A program made the translations under genes and the position numbers. From positions 1 to 24,750 of the forward strand of contig CBDHFJ010000181.1 of assembly GCA_965262315.1 (NCBI GenBank): a DNA stretch of 24,750 nt, given 5' to 3'. This document shows positions 14,173 to 21,185 of this stretch, in pieces (position 1 is the stretch's first letter; every line of letters starts with the position of its first letter). The notes under the pieces were generated by a model that worked only from the letters and a program-made list of their open reading frames with translations, was not told where the DNA came from and searched no databases. The DNA is from JBCCFK01 sp965262315. Its GTDB lineage: Bacteria; Actinomycetota; Acidimicrobiia; Acidimicrobiales; UBA8592.

Positions 14173-14757
14173 TCAACGGGCCCAATCGGCGGCGAGCGCG
14201 TGCTCGATCGCTCCGACCAGCGCGGTCACACCGCTGACCCGCTGCACCAACGCCCGGTTGTGGGCTCGCACGAAACCGGACTCGACGGCCCCGTCGAGGA
14301 AGGTCACGAGCGGCTGCCAGTAGTCGTCGACGTCCACCAGGACCACGGGCTTGACCCGGCCGGCCGCGTGGATGCCGAGCTGGCTCCAGGTCACCGCCTC
14401 GAACACCTCGTCGAGCGTCCCGTACCCACCCGGGAGGGCACAGAAGCCGTCGGACAGGTCGTACATGCGGCGCTTCCGCTGGTGCATGTCGTCCACCACG
14501 TGGAGCTCGGTCAACCCGGGGTGCGCGATCTCTCGATCCCGGAGCGCTGCGGGAATGACCCCGATCACCTCGGCCCCCGCCGCCAGTGCCGCGTCGGCCA
14601 CGACGCCCATGAGACCCACGCTGGCCCCTCCGTAGACCACACGCAGGCCCTCGGCGCCCAGATGTGTACCCAGCTCCTCGGCAGCAGCTCGATGGGCGGG
14701 CGAGGTTCCCATCCCGGAGCCACAGAACACACAGACACTGGTCACAGAGGTCGACAT
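14173..14757 (-). CDS. LOG family protein (TIGR00730 type; cytokinin riboside 5'-monophosphate phosphoribohydrolase-like)
   Basis: A 194-residue Rossmann-like enzyme; family members release the free base from nucleoside 5'-monophosphates, although many bacterial ones were annotated as lysine decarboxylases. Signatures: VCVFCGSGMGTSP (residues 8-20), VVYGGASVGLMG (40-51), MHQRKRRM (91-98) and the catalytic PGGYGTLDE (109-117), followed by PVVLVDVDDYW. The frame extends upstream to 14985, but ATG at 14757 is the start: TACGAT ends exactly 6 nt before it and conserved sequence begins there. It is divergent from menE. Confidence 0.92.
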   Translation of the reverse strand: MSTSVTSVCVFCGSGMGTSPAHRAAAEELGTHLGAEGLRVVYGGASVGLMGVVADAALAAGAEVIGVIPAALRDREIAHPGLTELHVVDDMHQRKRRMYDLSDGFCALPGGYGTLDEVFEAVTWSQLGIHAAGRVKPVVLVDVDDYWQPLVTFLDGAVESGFVRAHNRALVQRVSGVTALVGAIEHALAADWAR

Positions 14758-14763
14758 CGGGGC

Positions 14764-14769
14764 ATCGTA
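14764..14769 (-). promoter_or_regulatory. -10 element for leaderless LOG-family mRNA
   Basis: TACGAT on the minus strand ends 6 nt before the ATG at 14757. Confidence 0.55.
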
Positions 14770-14834
14770 GGCCCCGGTCGGTGCACCGGCCCTGGGTTTC
14801 CACGACCGAGCAACCGGTCTGGCATTGTGGGTCG

Positions 14835-15935
14835 ATGCCGACGCTGATCGCCGCCGATCTCCCACCCGGGCCGGCGTTCGTCGACCTCCTGCGCCGTAGC
14901 TGGGATGCCGGCGACGCGGTCCTGCCGGTGGACCAGCGGCTGCCTGCAGGTGCCAAGGCCGAACTGGTCGCCGCCGCGGGGGCATCCCGTGTGGTGACCG
15001 AGGACGACCAGCACCCCATCGACGGCGGGTGGCCCACCGAGCCCCACGATGCCGTGGTCGTGGCCACCAGCGGCACCACCGGCGTCCCGAAGTTCGCCGT
15101 GCTCACCCACGACGCCGTCCGGGCCTCGGCCGACATCACCAGTGAGGCCATCGGGGTCGACCCCGCCGTCGACCGATGGCTCTGCTGCCTACCCGTGGCC
15201 CACATCGGCGGGCTGAGCGTGGTGACGCGAGCCCTCCACACCGGCGCGGGCCTCGACGTCCACGACCGCTTCGACCCGGTCCGAGCCACCGAGGCGGCAA
15301 GGGCCGGCGCAACCTGCGTCTCCCTGGTGGTGACCGCCCTCGGCCGCATCGACCCCACCGTGTTCCGGACGATCCTCCTGGGCGGCTCGGCCATCCCCGA
15401 GCAACGCCCCGCCAACACCGTCGCCACCTACGGCATGACCGAGACCGGCAGCGGCATCGTCTACGAGGGCCGGCCGCTGCGCGGCGTCTCGCTTCGCGAG
15501 GACAACGGCGAGATCCTCGTGCGCTCCCCCACCCTGCTCCGGTGCTACCGCGACGGCACCGACCCGACCGACGCCGACGGCTGGTACCGCACCGGCGACG
15601 GGGGCTCGATCGACAGCGACGGGAGGATCAGCATCACCGGCCGCATCGGCGATGTGATCGTGACCGGCGGCGAGAAGGTGTGGCCCGCCCTCGTCGAGCG
15701 GGCGATCGAGGCCACCGGCGCGGTGACAACACCACACGCCGTCATCGGTCGACCGGACCCCGAATGGGGGCAGGTGGTCACGCTCGTGTGTGAGGGCGAC
15801 GCGCCGCCGTCGGTGGACGCCATCCGTGACGCACTTCGGGACGTACTGCCGGGCTACGCACTCCCCCGCGCGGTGGAGACGGTCCCGGCGCTCCCCCGCA
15901 CCGCCCTCGGCAAGGTCCAACGGACCCTGCTCTGA
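14835..15935 (+). CDS. menE: o-Succinylbenzoate-CoA ligase (AMP-binding enzyme)
   Basis: A 366-residue adenylate-forming ligase, the short form seen for actinobacterial MenE; it converts o-succinylbenzoate plus CoA and ATP to o-succinylbenzoyl-CoA. Motifs: the P-loop TSGTTGVPK (residues 78-86), TYGMTETGSG, the hinge region GWYRTGDGGSIDSDGRISI, then GRIGDVIVTGGEKVWP and the catalytic lysine in LPRTALGKVQRTLL at the very end. The assignment to MenE rather than a generic acyl-CoA ligase rests on length and on menC, menH and menD lying next to it. ATG at 14835 has CATTGT ending 6 nt before it. It converges on menC with 12 bp between stops. Confidence 0.88.
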   Translation: MPTLIAADLPPGPAFVDLLRRSWDAGDAVLPVDQRLPAGAKAELVAAAGASRVVTEDDQHPIDGGWPTEPHDAVVVATSGTTGVPKFAVLTHDAVRASADITSEAIGVDPAVDRWLCCLPVAHIGGLSVVTRALHTGAGLDVHDRFDPVRATEAARAGATCVSLVVTALGRIDPTVFRTILLGGSAIPEQRPANTVATYGMTETGSGIVYEGRPLRGVSLREDNGEILVRSPTLLRCYRDGTDPTDADGWYRTGDGGSIDSDGRISITGRIGDVIVTGGEKVWPALVERAIEATGAVTTPHAVIGRPDPEWGQVVTLVCEGDAPPSVDAIRDALRDVLPGYALPRAVETVPALPRTALGKVQRTLL

Positions 15936-15947
15936 CGGAGGCCACCC

Positions 15948-16943
15948 TCAGCGCAGTGCGATCTGCCCCGAGCGCGGCACCAGGTGCGCCGCCCCGGCGT
16001 CGGCGAGCAGGGTTGCGGTACCCAGGCCGTGCGCCCGGGGGCCCCCGAGCGCCGCTGCGAGGTGGCACCACAGCGCCAGGCCCACCGGACCGTCATAGAT
16101 CGAGGAGAGCACCACGTCGAGCCCCCCGGCGTGCGCCTGTGCGGCCAGCTCGAGCGTGGACGTGACACCACCCAGCAAGGCCGGCTTGACGACCACCACG
16201 TCGGCGAGCTCGTCGGCGATCACCCGGCCGAGCTGATCGTCGGTGCGCACGAGCTCGTCCACCGCCAAGGGGACCGGGAGTCGGCCCCGGACCACGGCGA
16301 GCTCGTCGAGCGATGCCACCGGGTCCTCGACGTACTCGAGACGGTCGCCGAGCACCGCAGCGGCCTGCCCCAACCGGTCCAGTGCCTCCGGGGTGGCCCA
16401 GGCGGCGTTGGCATCCAGCCGCACCCTGGTGTGGGAATCGATCGCGCCCGCGACCGCCTTCAACCGCTCCGGGTCGTCGCCCATGCCGAGCTTCACCTTG
16501 ATGGTTCCCCATCCGTCCTCCACGGCGAGACGAGCCGCCGTGGCCAGATCGTTCGGCAGCGCCCCGACCACCAAGGCGTTGACCGAGACCGTGCCGTCGG
16601 CACCGCCGAGGTGTCGCCAGAGCGGCACGTCTGCCACGGCGGCGTCGAGTGACCAGCGCGCCGAGTCGACCGCGGCCCGCACCTCCGGCGGTGCGGCGAC
16701 CGCGGCCCCCTCGAAGCCCCACCGGCGAACGTACGCGGCTGCGTCCTCGAGGTGGCGCAGCGCCTCCTCGGTGTCGACGGAGGACCAACCCGGCAGCGGC
16801 GCCACCTCGCCTCGCCCCCAGTGGCCGGCCTCGTCCTGGACGACGAAGACCGCCCCCTCCCGCACGAAGATCGAACCGCGTGCGGTCTGGATCGGCTCGG
16901 TGAGGCCGATGCGAAAGCGGTCGATGCGCACGTCGAACATCAT
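15948..16943 (-). CDS. menC: o-Succinylbenzoate synthase (enolase superfamily)
   Basis: A 331-residue enzyme that dehydrates SHCHC to o-succinylbenzoate in menaquinone synthesis. The enolase-superfamily active site is complete: Lys149 and Lys151 (TIKVKLG), metal ligands Asp177 (RLDANAAW), Glu206 (YVEDPV) and Asp229 (AVDEL), and Lys253 (VVVKPALLGG). The N-terminal capping domain carries TARGSIFVREG. Its ATG overlaps the menH stop (ATGA), indicating translational coupling. Related racemases share this fold, but the neighbours decide for MenC. Confidence 0.93.
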   Translation of the reverse strand: MMFDVRIDRFRIGLTEPIQTARGSIFVREGAVFVVQDEAGHWGRGEVAPLPGWSSVDTEEALRHLEDAAAYVRRWGFEGAAVAAPPEVRAAVDSARWSLDAAVADVPLWRHLGGADGTVSVNALVVGALPNDLATAARLAVEDGWGTIKVKLGMGDDPERLKAVAGAIDSHTRVRLDANAAWATPEALDRLGQAAAVLGDRLEYVEDPVASLDELAVVRGRLPVPLAVDELVRTDDQLGRVIADELADVVVVKPALLGGVTSTLELAAQAHAGGLDVVLSSIYDGPVGLALWCHLAAALGGPRAHGLGTATLLADAGAAHLVPRSGQIALR

Positions 16944-17809
16944 GATGTCGACACCTCGCCGAGCGCCGCTCGCACGAGGCCGAGGCAGAGCTCTGGGGCC
17001 TCGAGGTGCGCGGCGTGGCCCGCAGCGGGGACGAGTTCGAGGCGAGCGCGGGGAAGCAGCTCGACCATCGATCGCCCGATGTCCACGAACTTCTGATCCA
17101 GCGCCCCGACGATGACGGTGGCCGGCACCGTCACCGTCGCCAGCCGATCCCAGAGCGGCGGCATCGAACCGGTACCGGCCCCCCGGAGACTGTTCGCCAG
17201 ACCGACCGGGTCGTTGGCGAGACGACCGGCCCTGATCTCGGCCCGCACGGCATCGGGCAGTCCCGCCTGGGTCCCGAAGATCGGCGCCTGCTCCCAACGG
17301 TCGACGAAGGCCGGCACCCCGTCCGCCTCGATCGCGTCCGCCAGGTCCTCGTCGGCCTGCCGACGAGCCGCGGCCGCGTCGGCATCAGCCACTCCAGGGG
17401 TGCCGCCGATCGTCACCAGGTGCGACACCGCATCCGGGTGGGCGACCGCATAGGACAACGCGACCCGAGCCCCGAACGAGTACCCCACCAGTGCGATGCG
17501 CTGGACACCGACGGCCCGCCGGATCCCGTCGAGCTGGGAGACGACGGCCGCCATCGTGTACGACGCGACTCGGGCAGGCACATCGCTCGCCCCGTGGCCC
17601 ACCAGGTCGGGAGCGACGACGAGGTGATCCGCAGCGAGCCCGGTGACGAGTCCCCGCATGGCTCGGTGCGAACCGGTGAACCCGTGCAGCACGAAGCAGG
17701 GCGGCCCGGCACCGTCGAGCTGAAAGCGCATCCGAACCCCGTCGACCAGGACCTCGGCCAATCCGGCATCCGAGGCGGGGAGAGCGCCCCGAGCATCAGG
17801 AGAAGGCAT
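16940..17809 (-). CDS. menH: SHCHC synthase-like alpha/beta hydrolase
   Basis: A 289-residue alpha/beta hydrolase with Ser111 in GYSFGAR, Asp238 in GALDQKF and His265 in AAGHAAHLE. The N-terminal oxyanion region is VLHGFTGSHRAM and the motif DLVGHGASD follows. GYSxGxR and the D-x-K-F segment are typical of MenH, which eliminates pyruvate from SEPHCHC to give SHCHC. Its start lies 14 bp inside the menD gene and its stop overlaps the menC start. Alpha/beta hydrolases are versatile, so MenH function depends on the operon context. Confidence 0.88.
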   Translation of the reverse strand: MPSPDARGALPASDAGLAEVLVDGVRMRFQLDGAGPPCFVLHGFTGSHRAMRGLVTGLAADHLVVAPDLVGHGASDVPARVASYTMAAVVSQLDGIRRAVGVQRIALVGYSFGARVALSYAVAHPDAVSHLVTIGGTPGVADADAAAARRQADEDLADAIEADGVPAFVDRWEQAPIFGTQAGLPDAVRAEIRAGRLANDPVGLANSLRGAGTGSMPPLWDRLATVTVPATVIVGALDQKFVDIGRSMVELLPRARLELVPAAGHAAHLEAPELCLGLVRAALGEVSTS

Positions 17810-19496
17810 TGGCCACCGCGGTCCGGAGCTCGGCCACCCCGTCGGTCATGCCGGCCACCGTGGTGCGGGCCACGACGAGGCGAGGCCCATCCTGGGGCTC
17901 GAAGACCATCTCGACGTCGGCATCGGCATCCAGCTCGGTGACCACGAAGTTCATGGCCGCCCCGACCGCTGCCAGATCGGTGCCGTGGGGCGTGCCGAAG
18001 AGCTGGTCGAACAGCTCGTCCGGGATGGCCCGACGCACCGGCAGGATCGAGAAGATCCCCCCGTTGTCGTTGTCGACGACGACCACGGTCATCGATGTCG
18101 CGCCCAGTCGCGGGATGGCGGCCAGCCCTCCCAGGTCGTGCACCGTGGCCACGTCGCCGAGGAGCACGACCGTGTGATCGGCCGACGCCGACGCCACCCC
18201 CAGCCCAGTCGCCAAGACCCCGTCGATGCCGTTGGCACCACGATTGGCGATCACCCGGATGGGCGAACCCGTCGGCCGCATCACGAAGTCGACGTCGCGG
18301 ATGGGCATCGAGTTCGAGACGACGAGGTTCATCGGGCGGTTCGCGGCGGCCATGGCCTCGATCAGTCGATGCACGAACCCCAGCTCACTGCGATCCGCGG
18401 CCACGCACCCGGCCGCGGCGGCCGCCGCCCGGTGCTCGACCTCGGCCCACCGAGCGGTCCACGGCGTCCGCTTCTCGGCAGCCCGAGCCGGGGCGAACAA
18501 CCCGGGGAGGGGGCCCGACACCACCTCGGTCACCGAGCCGGTGGGATCGCTCCAGTCCGCAGCGGGGTCGACGAGGACGAGATGACGAGGCCGGTTGGAC
18601 TCCAGCCAGAGCCGGTACGCCTTCGACGTGGGCGACAAGCCGATGCGCACCACGACGTCAGGAGCCGAGAGCGTCGGCGTGACGGCATCGACGGCGAGGA
18701 AGAGCTCGGCAGTGGTGACCACCGTGGCGTGCTCGTGGTGGGAACCAGACCGCAGTCCTGAGGCCGGGTCGGCAAGGACGGGCCACCCCGACGCCCCCGC
18801 GAAGGCGGTCACTTCTGCTGCGACGTCGGCCGCCAGGTCGGACGGCCCCACGACGATCAGGCCGCGCTCGAACCGGTCTGCCAGCGAGCGGAGACGCTCG
18901 GACGGCTGCGACCGCATCGGGACGTGCGGCGCGAGCGTCGGTTCGGGCGCCTGCAGGGGTCCTCCGGGGTGGAGCGGCTCCCGGAACGGCCAGTTGAGGT
19001 GGACCGGACCGGCACCGACGGCGGCCCGCTCGTAGGCCCGGAGTGCGAGCGCTCGAGCGTGGGGTTCGTCGATGGAATCGGCCACGGGTGTCTCGTGGAA
19101 CCACCGCACGCTGGTACCGAAGAGATGCACTTGGTCGACCGTCTGGCCGGCACCCCAGGTCCGCAGCTCCGGTGGGCGGTCCGCGGTGCAGACGATCATC
19201 GGCACCCCGGCGTGATGGGCCTCGATCACCGCCGGGTGGTAGTTGGCCCCCGCCGTGCCCGACGAACACACGAGGACGACTGGGCGACGGGACTGCCTGG
19301 CGGCCCCGAGCGCATGGAACGCCCCCACCCGCTCGTCGTGATGGACGGTGATGTCCATGCCGGCCGCGTGAGCGCTCAGCGCGAGAACGGTCGATCGGCT
19401 CCCCGGCGAGACGACGGCGTCGGTGACCCCCAGGGACCGGAGCTCGGCGAAGAAGCGCAGGCATGCGGCGTAGGCCGGTTCGGCGTGGGATTCCAC
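17796..19496 (-). CDS. menD: 2-Succinyl-5-enolpyruvyl-6-hydroxy-3-cyclohexene-1-carboxylate synthase
   Basis: A 566-residue thiamine-diphosphate enzyme that joins isochorismate and 2-oxoglutarate, the first committed step of classical menaquinone synthesis. Seen are SPGSRSTVLALSAHA (residues 30-44), the cofactor-activating Glu55 in HHDERVGAFHALG, CSSGTAGANYHPAVIEA, TADRPPELRTWGAGQ, and the ThDP-Mg region GDVATVHDLGG followed by DNDNGGIFSILP. Start is GTG at 19496, where TAGGCT ends exactly 6 nt upstream, suggesting leaderless expression. A second, longer transcript may come from the upstream leader region. First gene of menD-menH-menC. Confidence 0.95.
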   Translation of the reverse strand: MESHAEPAYAACLRFFAELRSLGVTDAVVSPGSRSTVLALSAHAAGMDITVHHDERVGAFHALGAARQSRRPVVLVCSSGTAGANYHPAVIEAHHAGVPMIVCTADRPPELRTWGAGQTVDQVHLFGTSVRWFHETPVADSIDEPHARALALRAYERAAVGAGPVHLNWPFREPLHPGGPLQAPEPTLAPHVPMRSQPSERLRSLADRFERGLIVVGPSDLAADVAAEVTAFAGASGWPVLADPASGLRSGSHHEHATVVTTAELFLAVDAVTPTLSAPDVVVRIGLSPTSKAYRLWLESNRPRHLVLVDPAADWSDPTGSVTEVVSGPLPGLFAPARAAEKRTPWTARWAEVEHRAAAAAAGCVAADRSELGFVHRLIEAMAAANRPMNLVVSNSMPIRDVDFVMRPTGSPIRVIANRGANGIDGVLATGLGVASASADHTVVLLGDVATVHDLGGLAAIPRLGATSMTVVVVDNDNGGIFSILPVRRAIPDELFDQLFGTPHGTDLAAVGAAMNFVVTELDADADVEMVFEPQDGPRLVVARTTVAGMTDGVAELRTAVANAFS

Positions 19497-19502
19497 TCGA
19501 CA

Positions 19503-19508
19503 AGCCTA
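19503..19508 (-). promoter_or_regulatory. -10 element for leaderless menD mRNA
   Basis: TAGGCT on the minus strand ends 6 nt before the GTG at 19496. The same hexamer and spacing occur at the reductase gene (3250-3255). Confidence 0.55.
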
Positions 19509-19573
19509 CGCAGCGGTCACCCCGGGACCTGGTACCCAGCGGGGGCGAACCCGGCCCGTGGCCGGCGACGAAC

Positions 19574-19606
19574 GACAGGCGCCCGCCGGGCAAGCGAGCG
19601 CCTGTC
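19574..19606 (-). terminator. Hairpin ending the menD-upstream RNA (possible attenuator)
   Basis: GACAGGCGC and GCGCCTGTC form a perfect 9-bp stem (19598-19606 with 19574-19582) around a 15-nt loop, 77 nt before the menD start. On the minus strand the 3' arm could instead pair over nine positions, two of them G-U, with GACAGGTGT at 19655-19647, which would break the hairpin. Confidence 0.5.
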
Positions 19607-19846
19607 ATCGATTCGGAGAGTCCGCGACCGGCGGGGCACAGACGTCACACCTGTCTTCCTGCATGGGAACCGACGAGCGGTTCTGAGGTCGAGAGAAAGC
19701 GGGGGACGGTTCTGGGCCCGAGCCGGACCAGCAGCGATCCTGAGTCTCGATGTGCTCGGAATCGGCGGTGCGGACCTCCTTCCGTCACACCTCGGACTGA
19801 CCAGACCGACTGCTCGATGGGTTCGAGCAGGTCCGCGATGTGACAC
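19574..19846 (-). ncRNA. Putative structured leader RNA or sRNA upstream of menD
   Basis: This 401-bp gene-free interval (19497-19897) contains a near-consensus promoter at its upstream end and a terminator-like hairpin about 270 nt later. Between them, reading the minus strand: a 5' stem formed by 19836-19844 with 19784-19794 (9 bp, 2-nt bulge) enclosing the 8-bp hairpin CTGCTCGA/TCGAGCAG (19830-19810); a full anti-16S sequence AAGGAGGT (19781-19774) with no ATG, GTG or TTG at usable distance; a longer-range 6-bp stem CCGAGC/GCTCGG (19759-19754 with 19723-19718); and an 8-nt direct repeat CAGAACCG. It matches no RNA family I can name. It could be an independent sRNA or the attenuated leader of menD-menH-menC. 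Confidence 0.4.
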
Positions 19847-19851
19847 TCGTC

Positions 19852-19880
19852 ACTATGCGTCCGGGGGTGGCGGCTGTCAA
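19852..19880 (-). promoter_or_regulatory. Promoter with consensus -35 for the menD-upstream RNA
   Basis: On the minus strand TTGACA (19880-19875), a 17-bp spacer and CATAGT (19857-19852) predict a start near 19845. The -35 falls in the 3' arm of the methyltransferase terminator. Confidence 0.6.
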
Positions 19881-19890
19881 GGGGGACAGC
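19873..19890 (-). terminator. Hairpin after the RNA methyltransferase gene
   Basis: On the minus strand GCTGTC-CCCCTT-GACAGC forms a perfect 6-bp stem beginning 7 nt after the stop codon. Its C-rich loop recalls actinobacterial 6C-type hairpins, but there is only one such hairpin. Confidence 0.5.
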
Positions 19891-19897
19891 GACCGTT

Positions 19898-21079
19898 TCA
19901 GGCCTCTGACCTCGTGAAATGGCTCACAACCTCGACGTGCGACGTCTGCGGGAAGAGGTCGAACACACGGCTCTCGACCAGCGAGAAGCCCCGCGCGGCC
20001 AACAGACCCGCATCGCGCCCGAGCGACCCCGGGTCGCAGCTGATCAGGACAACGTGTGGTGCACCGGCACGGGCGACCACATCGGCGCCGGCCGCTCCGA
20101 GGCCTCGCCGGGCCGGGTCGGCGACGACGAGATCGACGGGCTCGGGCTCCCACGCCTCGACCCGGGCCTCGACGAGTTGGGCGTCGGTCCCGGCGAGGTT
20201 CACCCGAGCGTCGGCCACCGCCCACGGGTTCTGTTCCACGAGGACGACCCGGCCGACGACCGGCACACACGCGGCGAAGACCCCGATCCCGCCGTAGAGG
20301 TCGGCGAGCGACTCGACGCCGACCGCGTCGCTGATGCGGCTGACCTCTTCGACCAACGCGGTGGCTGCCAGCGGGCTGGACTGGAAGAACGAGCGGGCCG
20401 AGACGCGCAAGCGGACGCCGGCGACGTCCTCGTACAGGTGGGCGTCCTCACGCCGGTCCAGCTCGTCGGCCCCGATCACCGCACCGGCCGGGACGGAAGC
20501 GCCGACCGCGGTCGGGCTGACCACCACGAGGCGTTCCCCGGTCGCCAGCGACGCCCGCACGAACACCTCCTCGGCATCGCCGAATCGCCCCTCGGCGAGG
20601 ACCGCTCGCACCTGCGGATGGGCGACCAGGCACTCGGGTGTGGCCACGACCTCGTGCCCGCGGCGGCGCCGATGTCCGGCCTGTCCGTCCACCACCGCGG
20701 CGCGAACGGTCGTGCGGTAGCCGGTCGGCGCGAGCGCACCCCCCGCCGTCACATTGGGGCTCGCCAGACGGCCGATCCGTTCGAGGCAGTCGGCGACGAT
20801 CTCGACCTTGAGTTCGTGCTGGGTTGGCGGGGCGACGTGCTGGAGATCGCAGCCGCCACACCCCGCGACGAGGTGGTGACACGGTGGCACCACACGGGCC
20901 GGCGCGGCCTCGACCACCTGGACCACCTCGGCGGTGGCGAATCGCTTCTTGGCGCCGGTCACCCGAGCCTCGACCGTCTCGCCCGGCAGCGCGCCGGCGA
21001 CGAACACCACTCGCCCGTCATCGTCCCGGGCGACCCCGTCGCCGCCGGTGGCAATCCTGTCGATCCGGAGCCGAACCAT
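19898..21079 (-). CDS. Class I SAM-dependent RNA (uracil-5-)methyltransferase, TrmA/RlmD family
   Basis: A 393-residue 5-methyluridine methyltransferase acting on tRNA or 23S rRNA. An N-terminal TRAM domain (LRIDRIATGGDGVAR to ~55) is followed by a cysteine set C67, C74, C77 (PPCHHLVAGCGGCDLQH) and C150 that would hold a 4Fe-4S cluster. The SAM domain has RSFFQSSPL, DLYGGIGVFA, VEQNPWAV and DPARRGLG, and the catalytic cysteine lies in SCDPGSLGRD. C67 and C74 are separated by six residues where five is common, and the motif has SCDP rather than SCNP. Target specificity cannot be told. The start is taken as ATG 21079; the frame is open further upstream without conserved sequence. Confidence 0.9.
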   Translation of the reverse strand: MVRLRIDRIATGGDGVARDDDGRVVFVAGALPGETVEARVTGAKKRFATAEVVQVVEAAPARVVPPCHHLVAGCGGCDLQHVAPPTQHELKVEIVADCLERIGRLASPNVTAGGALAPTGYRTTVRAAVVDGQAGHRRRRGHEVVATPECLVAHPQVRAVLAEGRFGDAEEVFVRASLATGERLVVVSPTAVGASVPAGAVIGADELDRREDAHLYEDVAGVRLRVSARSFFQSSPLAATALVEEVSRISDAVGVESLADLYGGIGVFAACVPVVGRVVLVEQNPWAVADARVNLAGTDAQLVEARVEAWEPEPVDLVVADPARRGLGAAGADVVARAGAPHVVLISCDPGSLGRDAGLLAARGFSLVESRVFDLFPQTSHVEVVSHFTRSEA

Positions 21080-21087
21080 CGAGCAGC

Positions 21088-21093
21088 AGCGTA
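21088..21093 (-). promoter_or_regulatory. -10 element of the RNA methyltransferase gene
   Basis: TACGCT on the minus strand ends 8 nt before the ATG at 21079, in the 76-bp region divergent from the rpe leader ORF. Confidence 0.4.
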
Positions 21094-21142
21094 TTGGCCC
21101 CGGACGCACTCCCCCTGCCCCCAAGCGGTCGAGGGACGCGGA

Positions 21143-21148
21143 TAGGGT
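21143..21148 (+). promoter_or_regulatory. -10 element of the rpe transcript
   Basis: TAGGGT ends 7 nt before an ATG at 21156 that opens a 9-codon ORF, not before the rpe ATG itself (21182). Confidence 0.5.
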
Positions 21149-21155
21149 CCCGACA

Positions 21156-21185
21156 ATGCCCATCGCCCCAGGGGTCCGAACATGA
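21156..21185 (+). CDS. Nine-codon upstream ORF coupled to rpe
   Basis: ATG at 21156 lies at leaderless distance from TAGGGT and encodes MPIAPGVRT. Its TGA overlaps the rpe ATG (ATGA, 21182-21185). Ribosomes loading at the 5' end of a leaderless mRNA would translate this peptide and then be placed on the rpe start. Leaderless short ORFs of this kind are known in mycobacteria. AGGGG before the rpe ATG could also serve as an independent ribosome-binding site. Confidence 0.45.
   Translation: MPIAPGVRT

Noticed and set aside
19517..19781. ORF starting at ATT just after the AAGGAGGT sequence
   Set aside because: ATT is very rare as a start codon, the translation is Arg/Pro-rich without pattern, and it runs through the menD promoter region.
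19873..19890. C-rich hairpin considered as a 6C small RNA
   Set aside because: 6C RNAs need two hairpins with C-runs in their loops; only one hairpin is seen, and it is explained as the methyltransferase terminator.
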